Origin: Tilletiaria anomala UBC 951
Lineage: Eukaryota; Basidiomycota; Exobasidiomycetes; Georgefischeriales; Tilletiariaceae
NCBI RefSeq assembly: GCF_000711695.1
Contig: NW_013546912.1
Coordinates: forward strand, 1 to 59,773
DNA: 59,773 nucleotides
Reading direction: 5' to 3'
Shown: in pieces, positions 24,999-38,797 of the stretch
Numbering within the stretch: the stretch's first letter is position 1
How the letters are laid out: every line of letters starts with the position of its first letter
The notes under the pieces: model-generated
What the model was told of the DNA's origin: nothing
The model's input: the letters and a program-made list of their open reading frames with translations, nothing else
Databases searched by the model: none
Program-made: the position numbers and the translations under genes

Positions 24999-25328
24999 AG
25001 TTTGCATTCCCTCCCTCTTCCCTCCCTTCCGAACACCTCCATGTATAGTAGGACCTATGTTGCAGTGACTTTCTGCAAGTAATCTCTGGCGCTTGCGAGA
25101 ACACGAAACAAGCGGTGACACAGGCCGGTAGCCATTCCTTTCCGACGCTTTAGAAGAAAGACTGGTATTCGTTCCTATGAAACAGGCAGTGCTACGATAC
25201 AGAGCCGCACATAAACAGCACGGCGTGCTCAGGGGACGAAATGACTGTCAAAAAAAACATTGAAAAGCCAAAAAACGTATTGTCTTACGTTGCGTCCCAA
25301 GAGGCTAACGAAAATTGCAATCGGGTCA
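24999..25328. other. Convergent intergenic region SMD2/transcription factor
   Basis: These 330 bases hold the 3' ends of two convergent genes. I see no gene or strong hairpin. An A-rich run (tcaaaaaaaac) lies near 25247-25258. Confidence 0.5.
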
Positions 25329-28300
25329 TCAAGTGCCTTGCTGGGGCAGTGCTGAGCCGCGGAGGTCGACGAGGCCATCGTCGTTCTTGTTCTCAACCAG
25401 GCTCTGGTTGGCGACGAGTAGTGTGGCAACCTCGTTGGCGTACTCGGAAAGCGTGCTCCAGTGGCGCACAAAGCGCCGGAGCGCCTTCTCGATCTGCCAT
25501 GCGCGCGCGCGCAGCATGTCCGCCGTCGTTCGTTCTTGGCCGTAGAGCTGGACGAACAGGCACTGCATGAGCATTGCGTACGAGCCCAGCACGTACGAGC
25601 AGCACGATAGCGGCGGCAGCAAGGGGGCCGTGTGAAGCTCCGCATCGGACCACTCCTCGTCCTTGCGGCCCGGGTTGAAGTGGCCAAGGACGTAAGGGAG
25701 CGTGGACCACATGGTGTACGCGGCAAAGCGGCAGCGCTCGTACGATAGCGCCGGGTCGTACGGCCCGTCGGCGAAGGGATCGTTCTCCTCACCGATTCTG
25801 GGGGCGTGCTGAGCCGAGTCGTCCGGCGTGATGCAACCGCTGTCGCCTCGGTTGTTCAGATTCCAGGTGGAGATGGGGGCGCTGAGTGTGGTGACGCCGC
25901 CGTGCTTGGTGGCTGGGCTCCGCTGATCGTCATCGCCCTCGTCGGAGCTTTGCTGATCGGCACCGTCGACCGCCTCTGACCCGCGGTACCAGAGGCAATT
26001 GTCCTGCTCCTTGGAGCTGACACTCTGGTTCAACGAGGCAGCAGAAGACAATGAGCTGCTGAAGCACGCAGCGCCGGGAATGGTATCGGCGATGAAGAAG
26101 CTGTCAAAGTTGTCCTCAAGTGCTTGAGCTCCAGGGATACCGCACTGCGGTTCGAGGAAGATGCGAGCATTGCCAAAGGCGGTGGTACGATGCAGCATGA
26201 CAAGCGCGCCCGAGGTCATGAGCTTGCCGCTGATGCGCAGCCCAGCACAGAGGTTGCGGTCAGGGTCATCGCTGATAGAGAACTCGTGCTCGTTGCGTTT
26301 CCAGCTAGGATCGAAGCGGGTGAAATTGAGGACCTCGGCGTCGAGCCGGAGCATCTCCTTCAGCACCTTCTGACGCCTGATGGTGAGGTTCTTCAGCTCA
26401 GCCTGCGCCTGTGCGGGCGTGTACTTGCCCTCGCGCACGCGCATGACTTTGACGCGGATCGAGTCGAGACTGTAGATCTTCGAGTAGGCACGTGAGACGG
26501 TCTGCGCGCCGCGGATGTAGACGCCAAATGCGGCGTCGTCGCACTCGATGTATGGGCGGTAGTCAAGGTCGGTGATGCGATTCTTGGTGATTTTGAGCGG
26601 TTTCTGAGAAAAAGAGGAACATCAGCAGCAGCCGGGCGCGGGCGGCGAGAATAAGCATCAAGTTGCTGCGGGACGGAGTAAGAATGTGTGGAGGTGACGG
26701 TAGGGCACTCACGAAACCGCCAAGGCAGGTGAGATGCGTTGCAGCCGTATAGGCGAGCCAATGGACTCTGCGCTTCCACTCGCACCGGTCCGCGTTGCCG
26801 AAAGCGGCCTGCATGCCTGGCAGCGAGGCGTCCACTTGCATCTCGCCGCGGCGACCGCTGGCACGACCTGCAGGAGCACTCGCGGTGGAGCGCTTGAGTT
26901 CGAACGTGGTGGACAACATCCACGCCTTACGCGCGTGGTCGAAAGCCATACGATGCGTCGCATCAGGCCCAGCGCCGTAGTGGTAGTGCGCGAGCAAGAC
27001 GCGCGCGGCGGCCTCCTCGATCTGCATCAGCTCAACGTCCATCTTGCCGGAGGACGGGCCGAGGCGCGAGCTCTTATCGTCCGTCCGCGCGCCTGTGTGC
27101 GCGCCAGTGCCGCCGACCGAAGCGCGCATGGACGGCGATCTGGTATTTCCATTGGCTCGGTGCTCAGCGGAGGGACCGGTGCCGTGGGTGATGGTATGCG
27201 CAGCAGGCGCGCAGGACTGCATGCTGTCGAGCAGCTCGCGGTCGCGCTGCAGGAGGATCTCGGCGGTGCGGCAGTGGTAGCGTGCAATTTCCGCGCGCGT
27301 CGCAGTCGGCCCGAGCAGCGAAGGGGTCGTGGCTTGACCTCCAGCGTCGCTGGTGCCTGCGCCGTTACCGTTTTTATGCACACGGCTGCTGCCGACATGG
27401 ATGCGCTGCTGGCGCTTGATGCTGCTTCGGATCGTTGCGCGTGCGTCCTCTTCGCTGCAACAGGTGGCAACACAGGCTGCTATGGCGGAGAGGAGAGCCG
27501 AGGGTCGTCCCTCGGCAAAGAAAAACGCGTACGTCGACAGATGGCCTGGCGGTAGGAGAACGGCGAGGAGGGGGTAGACGTGCTTGTAGTACTGTGCGAG
27601 CAGCGTGCGCGCCTGTTGCTCCGAATCTACCGGGTCAATGTCCGAGGCGCTGGACGAGTTGCTCATCAGCTCCATGGCCAGGTGCTCATCGTCGCCGTCG
27701 CCCCAGGCGCCAATATTGACCCCCCTGGGCAAGTGCTGCACCTGGTTGAAGAAGGTGTCAAGCATGTTGAAGTCCATCCAATTATCCATGTCCGTCACCA
27801 CCGTCGTCGCGAAGACCGGTGGCGGTGTTGGCTGTGGAGGTAGCTCTTGTTGGTGCGGCGGGAAGTGCGACCCTGGTGGTGGTGGCGGTGGTTGCTGTTG
27901 TTGCTTTTGTTGTTGATGCAACTGCCCCTGCCCTTGTTTCTGACTTTGTTGTTTCGGCAGCTGCTGCTTTCGCTGTTGCTCTTTCCGATCCTTATTTTGA
28001 TGTTGCTGCGGTGGCGTCATGGCGGCTAGGTGCGGATTTGCGTCCTCATTCGAAGCAAGTCTGTGTCCCTGTTGCTGATGGTGCTGCACAGCGGATGGAC
28101 GGTAGGTCTGACCATTGCTAGCGGCGAATGCAGCCGCTTGCGCCTGGATGCGCTGCCAAAGCTCGAGGTTGGACATGGAAAGGTCATGCTGCCGCTGCTG
28201 GTGGGGCAACAAAACGCCAGCGTCCGCAGAATGCGAGTGATTTAGCGCACCGTTCGGCGGAGGCTGGCATGTGACGCCTGCGGATGCATACGTTGGCGGC

Positions 28301-29079
28301 GACTGCGAGAACTGGGCTGAATAATGCTGTGAGGGCTCCGAGTTCGACGCATAGCGCTCAGGCCGCGGCCGGGGCGGTGGCTGTTGATGATGATGATGAG
28401 GATCCTGCGCCTGTTGATACTGAGGTTGATACAGCTGGTGCACAGGCTGTAAACCCGAGGCGGCGTCATCCCTGGCGCCATTTCCATTGCCATAGTAGCT
28501 GGTCTTGCGCTTGACGCTGCCATCTGCATCGCTCTGAGCGCTGGCGCTCCCGCCATCCACGTGCGGATGGCCGTGGCTGCCGCCGTCCGCCGTGCGCTTG
28601 CGTGCTCTGATGCCGGCAGGGGCGACGTTTTCATTTGCATGTGCGTTGTGCGCAACCGCAGCTACTTTTGTGCCTACCTCCGCGCAATCTCCGCTCGTAG
28701 CGCTGCGCGACGTAGTCGGCTGGTTGGCTGCGGCCACGGCCGCGGCAGCGGCGACGAGGACGCTGGCCGCGGAAGCAGCGTCCTTGCGCTCGCGGGAGCC
28801 CAGCTCGCGCTCAGCGCGGACGCGAGCGACATCGCAGCCCTTGACGCCCTTGTACCGGGGCCCTCCACGCTTAGATGCAATAAAGAAGCACCCGCCATCG
28901 GCAGCGGACGCGCCGGCGGGGATGGCGCGCGAGACGCACGGCCCGCAGACGGGCGCGACGCCGTCACAGCGCCGCTTGGCTGTGCGGCAGTTGAGGCAGG
29001 CTGCACGTGTCACGGGGCGTGGGTACGTGCCCGGGCTGGCCTGCCCCTGGTTGGCGCTGCCGCTTTTGCTGAGAGGCAT
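25329..29079 (-). CDS. Zn2Cys6 zinc-cluster transcription factor, Gln-rich
   Basis: Exons complement(25329..26603, 26713..29079) give about 1213 residues. The N-terminus has a fungal binuclear zinc cluster (residues about 28-63): C-x2-C-x6-C-x6-C-x2-C-x15-C, with basic TAKRRC typical of DNA contact. The last spacing of 15 is longer than the usual 6-9. Residues about 200-420 carry poly-Gln and Pro/His-rich stretches. The rest resembles the fungal-specific middle homology region, with YYKHVYPLLAVLLPPGHLSTYAFFFAEGRPSALLSAI, and the joined LGGF|KPLKITKNRITDLDYRPYIECDDAAFGVYIRGAQTVSR segments. Likely a nuclear sequence-specific regulator; target pathway unknown. The single intron has GTGAGT...TTCTCAG ends. 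Confidence 0.85.
27840..28110 (-). repeat. CAG/CAA trinucleotide-rich tract in the transcription factor gene
   Basis: On the coding (minus) strand, CAG and CAA codons encode interrupted poly-glutamine (QQQRKQQLPKQQSQKQ, QQQKQQQQ) followed by a proline run. It is low-complexity coding sequence that may vary in length among strains. Confidence 0.7.
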
Positions 29080-30366
29080 GATGCAAGAAGCGGCCGTGCA
29101 CCTACCGTCGTTCCGGTGCGATGCGCCTCAGGTCAGGAGAACCAGCATACGTGAGTGGGTGGCCGAGAAAGTATCCGAGCTGGAAGGATTTCTTGCCTGC
29201 ACCCGCCAACAACGGCAAAGCCAAAAGCGATCTGAAAATCGAGTCGAATGCAGCGGTGGCGGCAGATAATGTTAAGAGAAGCGCCGCACGTGTCGTCAAA
29301 GGCAGCGAAGGTGGCTGCTGATGGAATTGGCTCGCCTCGTCGAACCAAGGAATTCTCGAGCGGCGTGCTGTGCGTATGCTATGCGGTGCTGCGCTGTGCT
29401 ATGCTGTGCTCGCACACACCTCCCAACATGCACAGATTCCAGTTTGATCGACCGCCCGCGGGTTGCTGCTGCTGCTGACCATGATAGCGATGGTGATGGT
29501 GATTGGAAGCTACCTATATATATATCTGTACATACGTACTGCGCTTCCATCCACCGTGGATTAGATCACCCTGCGGGGAGCGTAACGCACAGACACACTG
29601 GATAAACTTTAAAGCAGACTGCGCCAGTGCCCGCTGCCAGGTACCATGCCATGTCATGCAAGCATGTAGCCATCGCCTCGCCCGCCCGCCCGCCCAGACT
29701 TTTGTGCTGCGGGGGCGCTGCGCTGCTCTGCCCCCCCAGCTCTCTTCGCTCACTCTTGTGGCATTACAAAGACTCAGAGATTGGGGGATATTGTGAAACA
29801 GGACGGCAGCCATTCACAGTGTATCAGGCAGCGCGCACAGCACAACAACAGCCGGTCAACATGACGGACTGTTACATACATAATCGCTGCAAAGCGAACC
29901 GAAATACGAAAGGCAAAGTGGCGTGCTCTCCACAATCATAGTAGGGTTACCATCTACCACCCGAATGGATCAGGTTCATCCTGCCCAAGACTAGTCGAGG
30001 GGGGGACGCAGCGGTTAGGGTGCACGCCCACATTGGTGGCTAGGCTAGGCGCGTTACAGTATTACATATGTACATACGTCAGCAGCATCCTGTCGGCCCA
30101 GTGGAACAGGGGGATGCAGCCCCGGCAACCCGCCAGCAAGTGAAACGGATGAACATGTGGAAACGACACGGCTATTGCATTGGCTTTTGTTTTGCAGCAC
30201 ACCGAAAAAAGGGAAAAACAGGAAAGCAGGCAAGAAAGAAAAACGTGGATATCTCTGCCACCACCCTTGCTTGCTTCTCTTGTTCCTTTTGGCAGGCGGG
30301 CATGGCACACCGCCCCCTCGTCGGCCCTTCCCTGTCCTTTGCCCCCGAGATGGCTCTCCCGGCTTG
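29080..30366. other. Long intergenic region upstream of the transcription factor
   Basis: At 1.29 kb this is the longest gene-free interval. It lies upstream of the transcription factor and downstream of the histone chaperone, both minus-strand. Seen: CTG-rich run at 29465-29476, a TA dinucleotide run at 29515-29525, GTAGGGTTAC at 29941-29950 and a T/A-rich purine run near 30205-30245. No protein-like frame or RNA gene is recognised. Probably an extended regulatory and 5' leader region, as is common for regulatory genes. Confidence 0.5.
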
Positions 30367-31488
30367 CTAGTTCTTGCTCTTCTTCTTCGGCGGCTCGTCA
30401 TCCTCCAGGTCGATCTCCGCATTGGGGTCCTCGTCGTCCTCGTCGTCCTCATCGCCTTCATCGTCGCTGTCTTCAAAGTCAATCATGCCGTCGAGCCCCG
30501 ACTCGTCGTGCTCGAGCGTGTAGATCGCGACCGCGTTCGGCCACAGGTCCTCGAGGATGCCGTGCCCAATCGGCGCGCTGACCTCCGCCTGTTCGCTCTC
30601 AAAGAAGCAGCTGAAGAAGCTGCCTGGCTCAAAGTCGTCATCATCGCGTCCCCCCTTTTGCGGGTTCTTGGCCGCCAGGTTGTGCTCGTCATCCTTCCAC
30701 GCGATCGACGTCTTGAGCGCCTTGAGCTCCTCCGACGCGTCGAAGTTGGCAGACAGCGCAGGCGCATTCTCCGCCAACACAAACTCCTTCGTCAGCACCT
30801 TGTCCGAAAAGTACGGGTTCTCCCCAAACGTAAAGTGAAACTTGTTCGGCCGCGGGTCCCCGTTGGCGCCCGTGCGCTCGATGGAAAAGTCGGTGAGGTA
30901 TTTGAATACCTCGGCATCCTCGGTGTCAAAGTAGATCGCCACGGTGCCTGAGTTGAGGAAAGTCTGCGCCCAAAAGTCCGGCAGCTTCTTCACAATCTCT
31001 GCCCGCTCCTTGTAGATGGGGTCGTGGCGCTTGGTAGAGTCGCGGACTGCCAAAAGCCAGATCCAGCCAGCCCCCCCCTGTCAACAGCGGCGCTCCTCAC
31101 CGCTCCGCCCCACAGCGCACTCACTCAGCTCCACCTCGAGATCCTCGAACTTCTTCTCGATAGCCTGCACGGAGTTCTCTGTTGCACATATGCAGTAAAG
31201 GGGACAGGACGCACGTCAGAATCTTCCCGTGACTTCTTGGCAAGAGTGTTTCCCAGCCTCTACACTCGCAGCTGTCGTTCCAAGCGCGGAACATCCACGT
31301 AGCTGCAGTCATCTGCAGCTGCTTCTGCACGGCACTCGGCCCCCTGGCGCATATTTCAGCGAAACTGGGAAGCAGCGACACAGCAAGGTGGCGAGCGCGC
31401 CGCGCATCTCTTTGGCGACACCCAGTAACTTACCCTGCTCCGAAGGAATCTCCCGGGCCACTTGTGGCTCGACCTGTGGTGCTGCCAT
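30367..31488 (-). CDS. SET/NAP1-family histone chaperone
   Basis: Exons complement(30367..31046, 31125..31178, 31434..31488) give about 262 residues. Known role: nucleosome assembly protein family members bind core histones and aid chromatin assembly; SET/TAF-I and Vps75 are the closest length class. Seen: a short N-terminal helix (ENSVQAIEKKFEDLEVELIRDSTKRHDPIYKERAEI), then KLPDFWAQTFLNS, the NAP core FHFTFGENPYFSDKVLTKEF, SFFSCFFE, and the acidic C-terminal tail (EDSDDEGDEDDEDDEDP) ending in a basic KKKSKN possible nuclear signal. The 54-nt middle exon and the 255-nt first intron were inferred from phase and helix continuity; an additional small exon cannot be excluded. Confidence 0.88.
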
Positions 31489-31921
31489 CTTGAAAGTGAG
31501 AGTGAGGGCGTGGGTACAATGGGCTCGTGACTGTTTGTTCCGATTGTGCTGCCTTTCGTGAACGTGTTGAAGTTGGATGTCAGATGGATGTATCTGTGAG
31601 GGAGGGAGTTGGACCATCCGCATGGTAGATCTTCGCGTGCTTGTGCTGCCCTGCGCGGCGTGTATCCGTGCGCCGCCAAGTTTCGCACAGTCATCGGTCT
31701 CGTCCACGCCTCCACAGAAAACCAGCACCACGTTCCGCCCTCGAAATTTCTCAGTCCCGAGTTCCGCCTATCTACCAAGGAGCTCAGGCAGACTCTACAC
31801 TTTCTCTCATTCTCGATGAGAGCTTGCTTTCAAAGGCATTTAACCCTCGGAGCCCCCCTGAATGCTTATCGTCGAGGGTCAAGAACCGTCAGCTTGGCCG
31901 GCACCACTAGCCTCTGCAATC
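31489..31921. promoter_or_regulatory. Shared histone chaperone/TRM8 divergent promoter
   Basis: A 433-base interval between divergent starts. An in-frame ATG at 31862 upstream of the chosen TRM8 start would add 20 residues. No other gene is supported. Confidence 0.5.
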
Positions 31922-33428
<1,507 letters not shown>

Positions 33429-33487
33429 CTGTTTTGATGAATACATTTTGTACAACATCAAAGGACAAGCTGATGGATTAATGCCTG

Positions 33488-35998
33488 CTAGTCCGCCGCA
33501 TCGAAATGGTCTTCGGCGCGTTTCATGTCTGTGTCCCTGTGCAAATTGCCGGATCCCTCCCCGATACGCTTCAGCAAGCAAAAATCGGCGTATTTGCGCG
33601 TGGACCCCCACCCTTCCGGCAGCCACAGGGCTCGACTGACAGCCGCTTCGATCTTGCGTACCAAACTAGCACCCGGCTCTGCCTGCGACGACTCCCAGTC
33701 GAGGAAAGGAAGACAGTGAATGCGACGCCATCGCGCAGGCTGATGCAAGTAGCTGGGCTCGGCAGCCGATTCATACGCATCTATACTGGACCCAGCTCCT
33801 GCGCGCCGGTGCTTGAAATCGAGGTCGACCATATAGTCGCACTGCGTTGGATTGATCTAGAGGAGAACAGCAGCGATATCGAACCTTTCAGCGTCCGCCT
33901 GGAGCCAAGGCACTTCTGTCAATACTCACGACATGTGAGGGCTCGGGCAGATTGAATTCATTGTAGTTTTGTTCCGATATTCTGGAACCCTTGTACGTCC
34001 AGGCCCAGTCGCCAGCCTTGAGAACAGCCGCAGCAAAGAGATCTCTCCCTTTCTCTTCACCCCTGTCGTACGTTACGGGGAAGTGACCCGGCAGGATGTG
34101 CTGGTAGGTGCTGCTCGTAAACTCGCTCTGGATTCCATGCGGGACAAGGAAGCTAGTTGGGAATCTGTACCACTCGCCTGCGTAGCAAAGCTTGACGGGC
34201 CCTTGTAGCTTGGAGAGCGCTGCCATGACCTCTTTAGGAGTGGCATTCTCCGCCAAAGCAATATGGCGCTCTTGCAGTATCTGCCGTGCTTCAGGCCCCC
34301 ATAGAGGCGACACAATGTGCAAAGGAGCGCTATAGTTGTGCGTCAAGGCTGCCGAGCGGAGGACACCAATGAAACTACTGAGAAGGACGGCCGTCCAGGC
34401 TAACGCGCCGCCGATTGTGATTCCTGCTTTCCTCTGCGGGAAGCAAGCCCCTGTGAGCAGAGCGCGCGGCAAGGCCGAGTCGATGAGCGTGTGCAGCAGG
34501 GACAGGCTAAGCGCAGCATTGAAGCAGACCAATGCGTAGGCCGGGTACAGGAAACGCTCTTCCTTGTGTGGCTGTAACGAGAGGAGGAGAAGCCAGAGGT
34601 AGAAGGGCGTCGTCCGATTGAGCAGAAGGACGACAGGTTGTTTTGATACCCTGTGAGCGGCTGGTGCTGTTTGCGCAAATGCATGCGGATTTACCACACC
34701 TGCAAGAAGTACCAGCGGCGCTGATGAGAGCGCAAGCGGTAAGAGCAAGTTAAAACTGAGAAGCAAGACGCGAAAATAGTATGTCTGGCCTTCCGTGCCG
34801 TACAGCTCCGGTCCCGCGCCTCTCGCCTTGCTGAAAATGTTGTAGGCGATAATGTTCCACGGGATGAGCGTTGTGCGCCCATATGCCAGTGTGTCGATCA
34901 GAAGCGTGGGAAGGCCAATGCACAGACCAGTAGCGATCGCTGCTTGAGAGAATCGGCAGGCCCGCTGCATGAAGCTGTCTGTTATTGTTCGTTGGAACGA
35001 GACAAGCTCTTCGAAAACGAAGGGCAAGGCGAGCACGATGGCAAAAGGCCAGCCGACGATGGCACCCAAGGCGAAGGCCACGGTGGCCTTCAGACACCGC
35101 AAAGATCGCGATGCAGGGTCCCCGTTTGACGGTTTCATTGCAAAAGACCAAGCTAATGTGGTCGTGTAAAAGGTGTATGAAGAAGGCACCAGAGCTGCAA
35201 CGCGGAAACACCGTCAACCATACATCAAATCGACAGTGCATCGTCGCCTCGACACACACCTGTCGACGCCTCAAATATCGATGCGCAGCCAAGAAGAGAA
35301 ACCAAGAGATACCGTGCCGTTCGCGCGCCGGCGGTCTCTTTGACGGCATCATAGAATCGTGCTTCGACGGCAGCAGATACGCAAGCCAGGGTGGCCCGCG
35401 TAAAGTAAAAGTGCTGATACTGAAGATGGGGGCCGCGTCAGAATGTGGATCTGATCTCACAGGCAGAACTCCTCACTTTTGACATTCCTGTCAAATTTGT
35501 GTACCATTTCAACGGTGTGAATTGGATCAAGTAAGCCCAGCTACGGATCGCAAAGCGAGGATCATATTCCCAGGTCTTGAAGCTGCCCAATTGATTGCTC
35601 GCCGGTGCCGGAGGATACAAGAGCTGATGCAGCGGCTCCCAGTAATTGTACGCTTTCATTCAAAAGCGTGAGTTAACACTAAGTTGGCTTAACAGCCGTT
35701 GCTCCAGATGCTCACTCTCGTCACAATCCGGGATGATGCTGGCAGATGCGGAAATGAGCCGTGCGATGAGCAGCAGGCTGAAGGCCGCCTGTCGTGATGG
35801 CGCCCATGATGATAAATACCATTTCCTGAAAAAAACATTAGCTTTGGTGCACGTATCGAAAGGTAACATCATATCTGCTCACCTTTCAGAGCCGTCTTGA
35901 AGCAACGGCGATGACGTATCTCGCGTTGTCGAGGGAGGTGCACGTTTGCTGGGACCAGACTGCTTCCTTGTGCCTGGAGAATCGTAAACCACCACCAT
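33488..35998 (-). CDS. ALG9: Alpha-1,2-mannosyltransferase ALG9
   Basis: Exons complement(33488..33856, 33930..35194, 35260..35419, 35477..35652, 35716..35825, 35883..35998) give about 731 residues. Reaction: adds the seventh and ninth mannose to the dolichol-linked oligosaccharide on the ER lumenal face, from dolichol-phosphate mannose (GT22 family). Seen: the lumenal loop DCDETYNYWEPLHQLLY (about 72-87), with the acidic DE pair expected for catalysis; FKTWEYDPRFAIRSWAYL; GWPFA; FSKARGAGPELYGTE; the family signature HKEERF (397-402) followed by LYPAYAL; multiple hydrophobic helices; and the C-terminal CDYMVDLDF and CLPFLDWE. Six exons were joined on phase and conserved residues. The start ATG at 35998 is the first in frame near the first exon. 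Confidence 0.94.
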
Positions 35999-36463
35999 GG
36001 CCCTTTCAGCATCTATAAGGGAACTACAAATGGTGTTGTAGCTACTAGCTAACCCTGCGCATGATACTCTGCCATGCCCACCAAGGACGATGGAGATGAA
36101 GCTCGACCTGAAGACACATCCAACCAATCGGCCTTCAAAGCTCGTGGAGGCAAGTAGAATTCTGGTTAGCTCAGCCTCCGAATCACTTCAATGATGTGAG
36201 AAACGCCCGGAATTGTGAGTAGGTTCCGCGTTCCGTGTTTGAGCAATTCGGTCGAAATTGCCCAGCCTGCGACCTCTGTTATCTCTTTGGATCTCAGATC
36301 GGGTGCAAGTTAACCCAATTCAGCTTCATTGAGTCTCACCCGGCCGTCCTTCCGTCTTCTTAGATGCCTTGATCTTTCCGTACGGTGTATCTGCTCCGGG
36401 ATCGGCGCGATCAATGGCGACGACATCTGCAAACGGAAATCTGGGAGTTTCTGCTGAGCAAAG
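35999..36463. promoter_or_regulatory. Shared ALG9/TFIIIA divergent promoter
   Basis: A 465-base interval between divergent starts, with no supported gene and no recognised element. Confidence 0.5.
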
Positions 36464-38797
36464 ATGGCAGCCATGACTGCATCCCAACAGCCGATCCCTC
36501 CCTCATCGACGGCTGCCTATATGCCGGGCTTGAAAGCATCATCAGTGACATCCTCTTCGTCAGCCACGCTAGACGGATGCACGCCTAGCTCTCCAAGGCC
36601 TCTCCATATTTCGCGACCTGCTTCGCCCACGCGTTCTCCCCGAGACGGCTTTCTTTGTACATTCGAAGGGTGTGGCAAGGAATTCAAGGCTAAGGCGAAG
36701 CTCGAAGCGCACTTGACCTCACATTCAGACATTGTAAGTCGCATGTTGCGGAGGCAAGTGTGCGACGCTATTACTGAGCCCGAAATTTTTCACAGCGCCC
36801 TTTCTCCTGCTTGCATTCGTCTTGCGGAGCCGCCTTCAAGCGAAAGGAGCACCTGCAAACTCACGAGCTGCGGGTCCATTCGGCTGCTTCCTCTGCCAAA
36901 ATCCAGGGGACAGCATTGTCAAACCAGCGAAAATTCATCTGCACACATCACATTTCCTTAGGATCTGACGACGTCCAATGTGGCAAGAGTTTCTGGACGA
37001 ATTCCCACCTGCAGCGGCACATTGCTCAGATACACGAGGATGCAGACACTCTCGAGACTGCAAGCAAGGGGGCGTCGCAAGGGGCTATGCCGACAAATGA
37101 AGGGCGCTGGGCGCCAGATATTTTACATACTCTTGGAACTGATGCGAACAAGGCTTATAAAGTGGGTGGTGTTCTCCGTATACACCTTGCGATCGTGATG
37201 CTCATCACTTGCCTCGGTGTCTCACTCAAAGTGCGTCGAAAGAGGCTGCGACGCCTCTTTTTTCAAGCGGAAAAGACTTCGAGAGCACGTCTGGGCAAAA
37301 CACTCGCTGGTTCCAGATCGCTACAGCCACCCTCCCGTTGGAGCATCGGACGACTCTCCACTGGCTGGGGACTCTGCGGGGCCCGCTGTCGCAAAGCCCT
37401 TCGTGTGCTCCTTCCCAGGTTGTGCTAAGGCTTTCCCTACTATGGTCAAACGGCGGCAGCACACCCGAATTCATGAGGAAGGGAGATACACGTGCTCTTT
37501 ACCGCACCCGCAGCCGGACTCAAGCGGTAGCGGCGGTTCGAACGTCATCCTTTCTTTCAGCACATGGTCTGCGCTGCAGAAGCACATCAAGGAGGCGCAC
37601 CCGCCGGTTTGCCCGTATCCGGAGTGCGCAAGCAAGACTTTCAAGACGAAGGAGAACCTCAATGCACATGTGCGACGGCACCGGGAACGTGAAGTGGCAG
37701 CAGCGAGTAAGGTGATTGGTGGTAGGGACGCGGCAAATGCATCAATGGAAGCATCTGACAGCGCACCTGTTTCAAACGGTTGCGCGCATTGGAATCTCGG
37801 CGAGGTGACAGGCGTCGATGCGGAGCTGCAGCTCGCACTCGAAGGCCGCATCTTCCCTTGCACAATATTGGGCTGCAATAAGACGTTCAAGAGCAAATAC
37901 GCGCTGACTACGCACTTTAGTGTCAACCACCTCGGCATCAAGCGCTTTATCTGCGGCGAGACGGATGTCGGCGGGAAGAACAGGCTCGGGGAGGGCTGTG
38001 GATGGAAGTTTGGACACAAGCACGAGCTCGTAAGGCATCTCCGAATCTGCAAATCCAAGGGCAAATGCAAGCAGCGCGAAGCGTCTCGTGAAGATGACGC
38101 ACCAGACTGCAATGGCGACGAAGGGAGCTGTTCATCACCGATTATCGAGCGGGATGACGAATATTTCCGCCAAGAAGGCGGCGCGGTTCCTCAAAGAGAC
38201 GCACAAAGGCCTCCGGCGCCTGTTCGAGCGCATGGTAGAGGTCCTAGCAACAACCGAGGCGCAGCAACAGCATCGGTGCTCCAAGGGCTGCTCGCGGCGG
38301 CCAGGCAGGAAGGGGATGGGCGTGGCAAAGGCAAGGGAATGCGCAAGCGCAGGCGTCGTGACAGCAACAGCGAAAATGGGAGGAGAGATGCAGATTATCA
38401 ATACAGCAGCGATGGAGACCACGAAAATGCCAATGACGATGAAGACAATATACCAGCCTCGCTCGACAAGGCCACCCATCCACCTCGCAAGGTGCGCAAG
38501 ATGCGCGGCGCCGTACTTGGATGTCCGTGGGACAAGATCGTCGAGCTGCGGGATACCGCCGACGCCGTTGCCGAGACTGCAGAGCAGAGTACATCCTCGT
38601 CTTCGACGACGACGACGCCTATGTTGAACTGCACGGCGCGCTTCTCGCGCCTGTACGATCTGGCGCGCCACGTACAGGCCGTGCACAGCCTACGACTGAC
38701 GAACGCCGAGCTGCTGGCGGTGGTGTCGCAGGAGGAAGCGCGGCGGCTGCCCAAGCCGCGGGGTTCTCCTTCGTCCACTGCTATTGTGTCGCGGTAA
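36464..38797 (+). CDS. PZF1: Transcription factor IIIA (C2H2 zinc fingers)
   Basis: Exons 36464..36733, 36796..37161, 37232..38797 give about 733 residues. Known role: binds the internal control region of 5S rRNA genes and recruits TFIIIC/TFIIIB for RNA polymerase III, and binds 5S RNA. Seen: a string of fingers, for example FLCTFEGCGKEFKAKAKLEAH, FSCLHSSCGAAFKRKEHLQTH, the family-typical CVERGCDASFFKRKRLREHVWAKH, FVCSFPGCAKAFPTMVKRRQH, PVCPYPECASKTFKTKENLNAH, FPCTILGCNKTFKSKYALTTH and a last C-x-C...H-x3-C type finger (GCGWKFGHKHELVRHLRIC). Finger 6 has a long Ser/Gly loop. A low-complexity charged linker precedes a C-terminal NCTARFSRLYDLARHVQAVH finger. Intron 2 splits finger 4 exactly before its first Cys. 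Confidence 0.9.

Noticed and set aside
26734-27555. 273-codon plus-strand frame within the transcription factor gene
   Set aside because: A shadow of Ala/Arg-rich GC-heavy coding sequence on the other strand; no domain or splice-supported extension.
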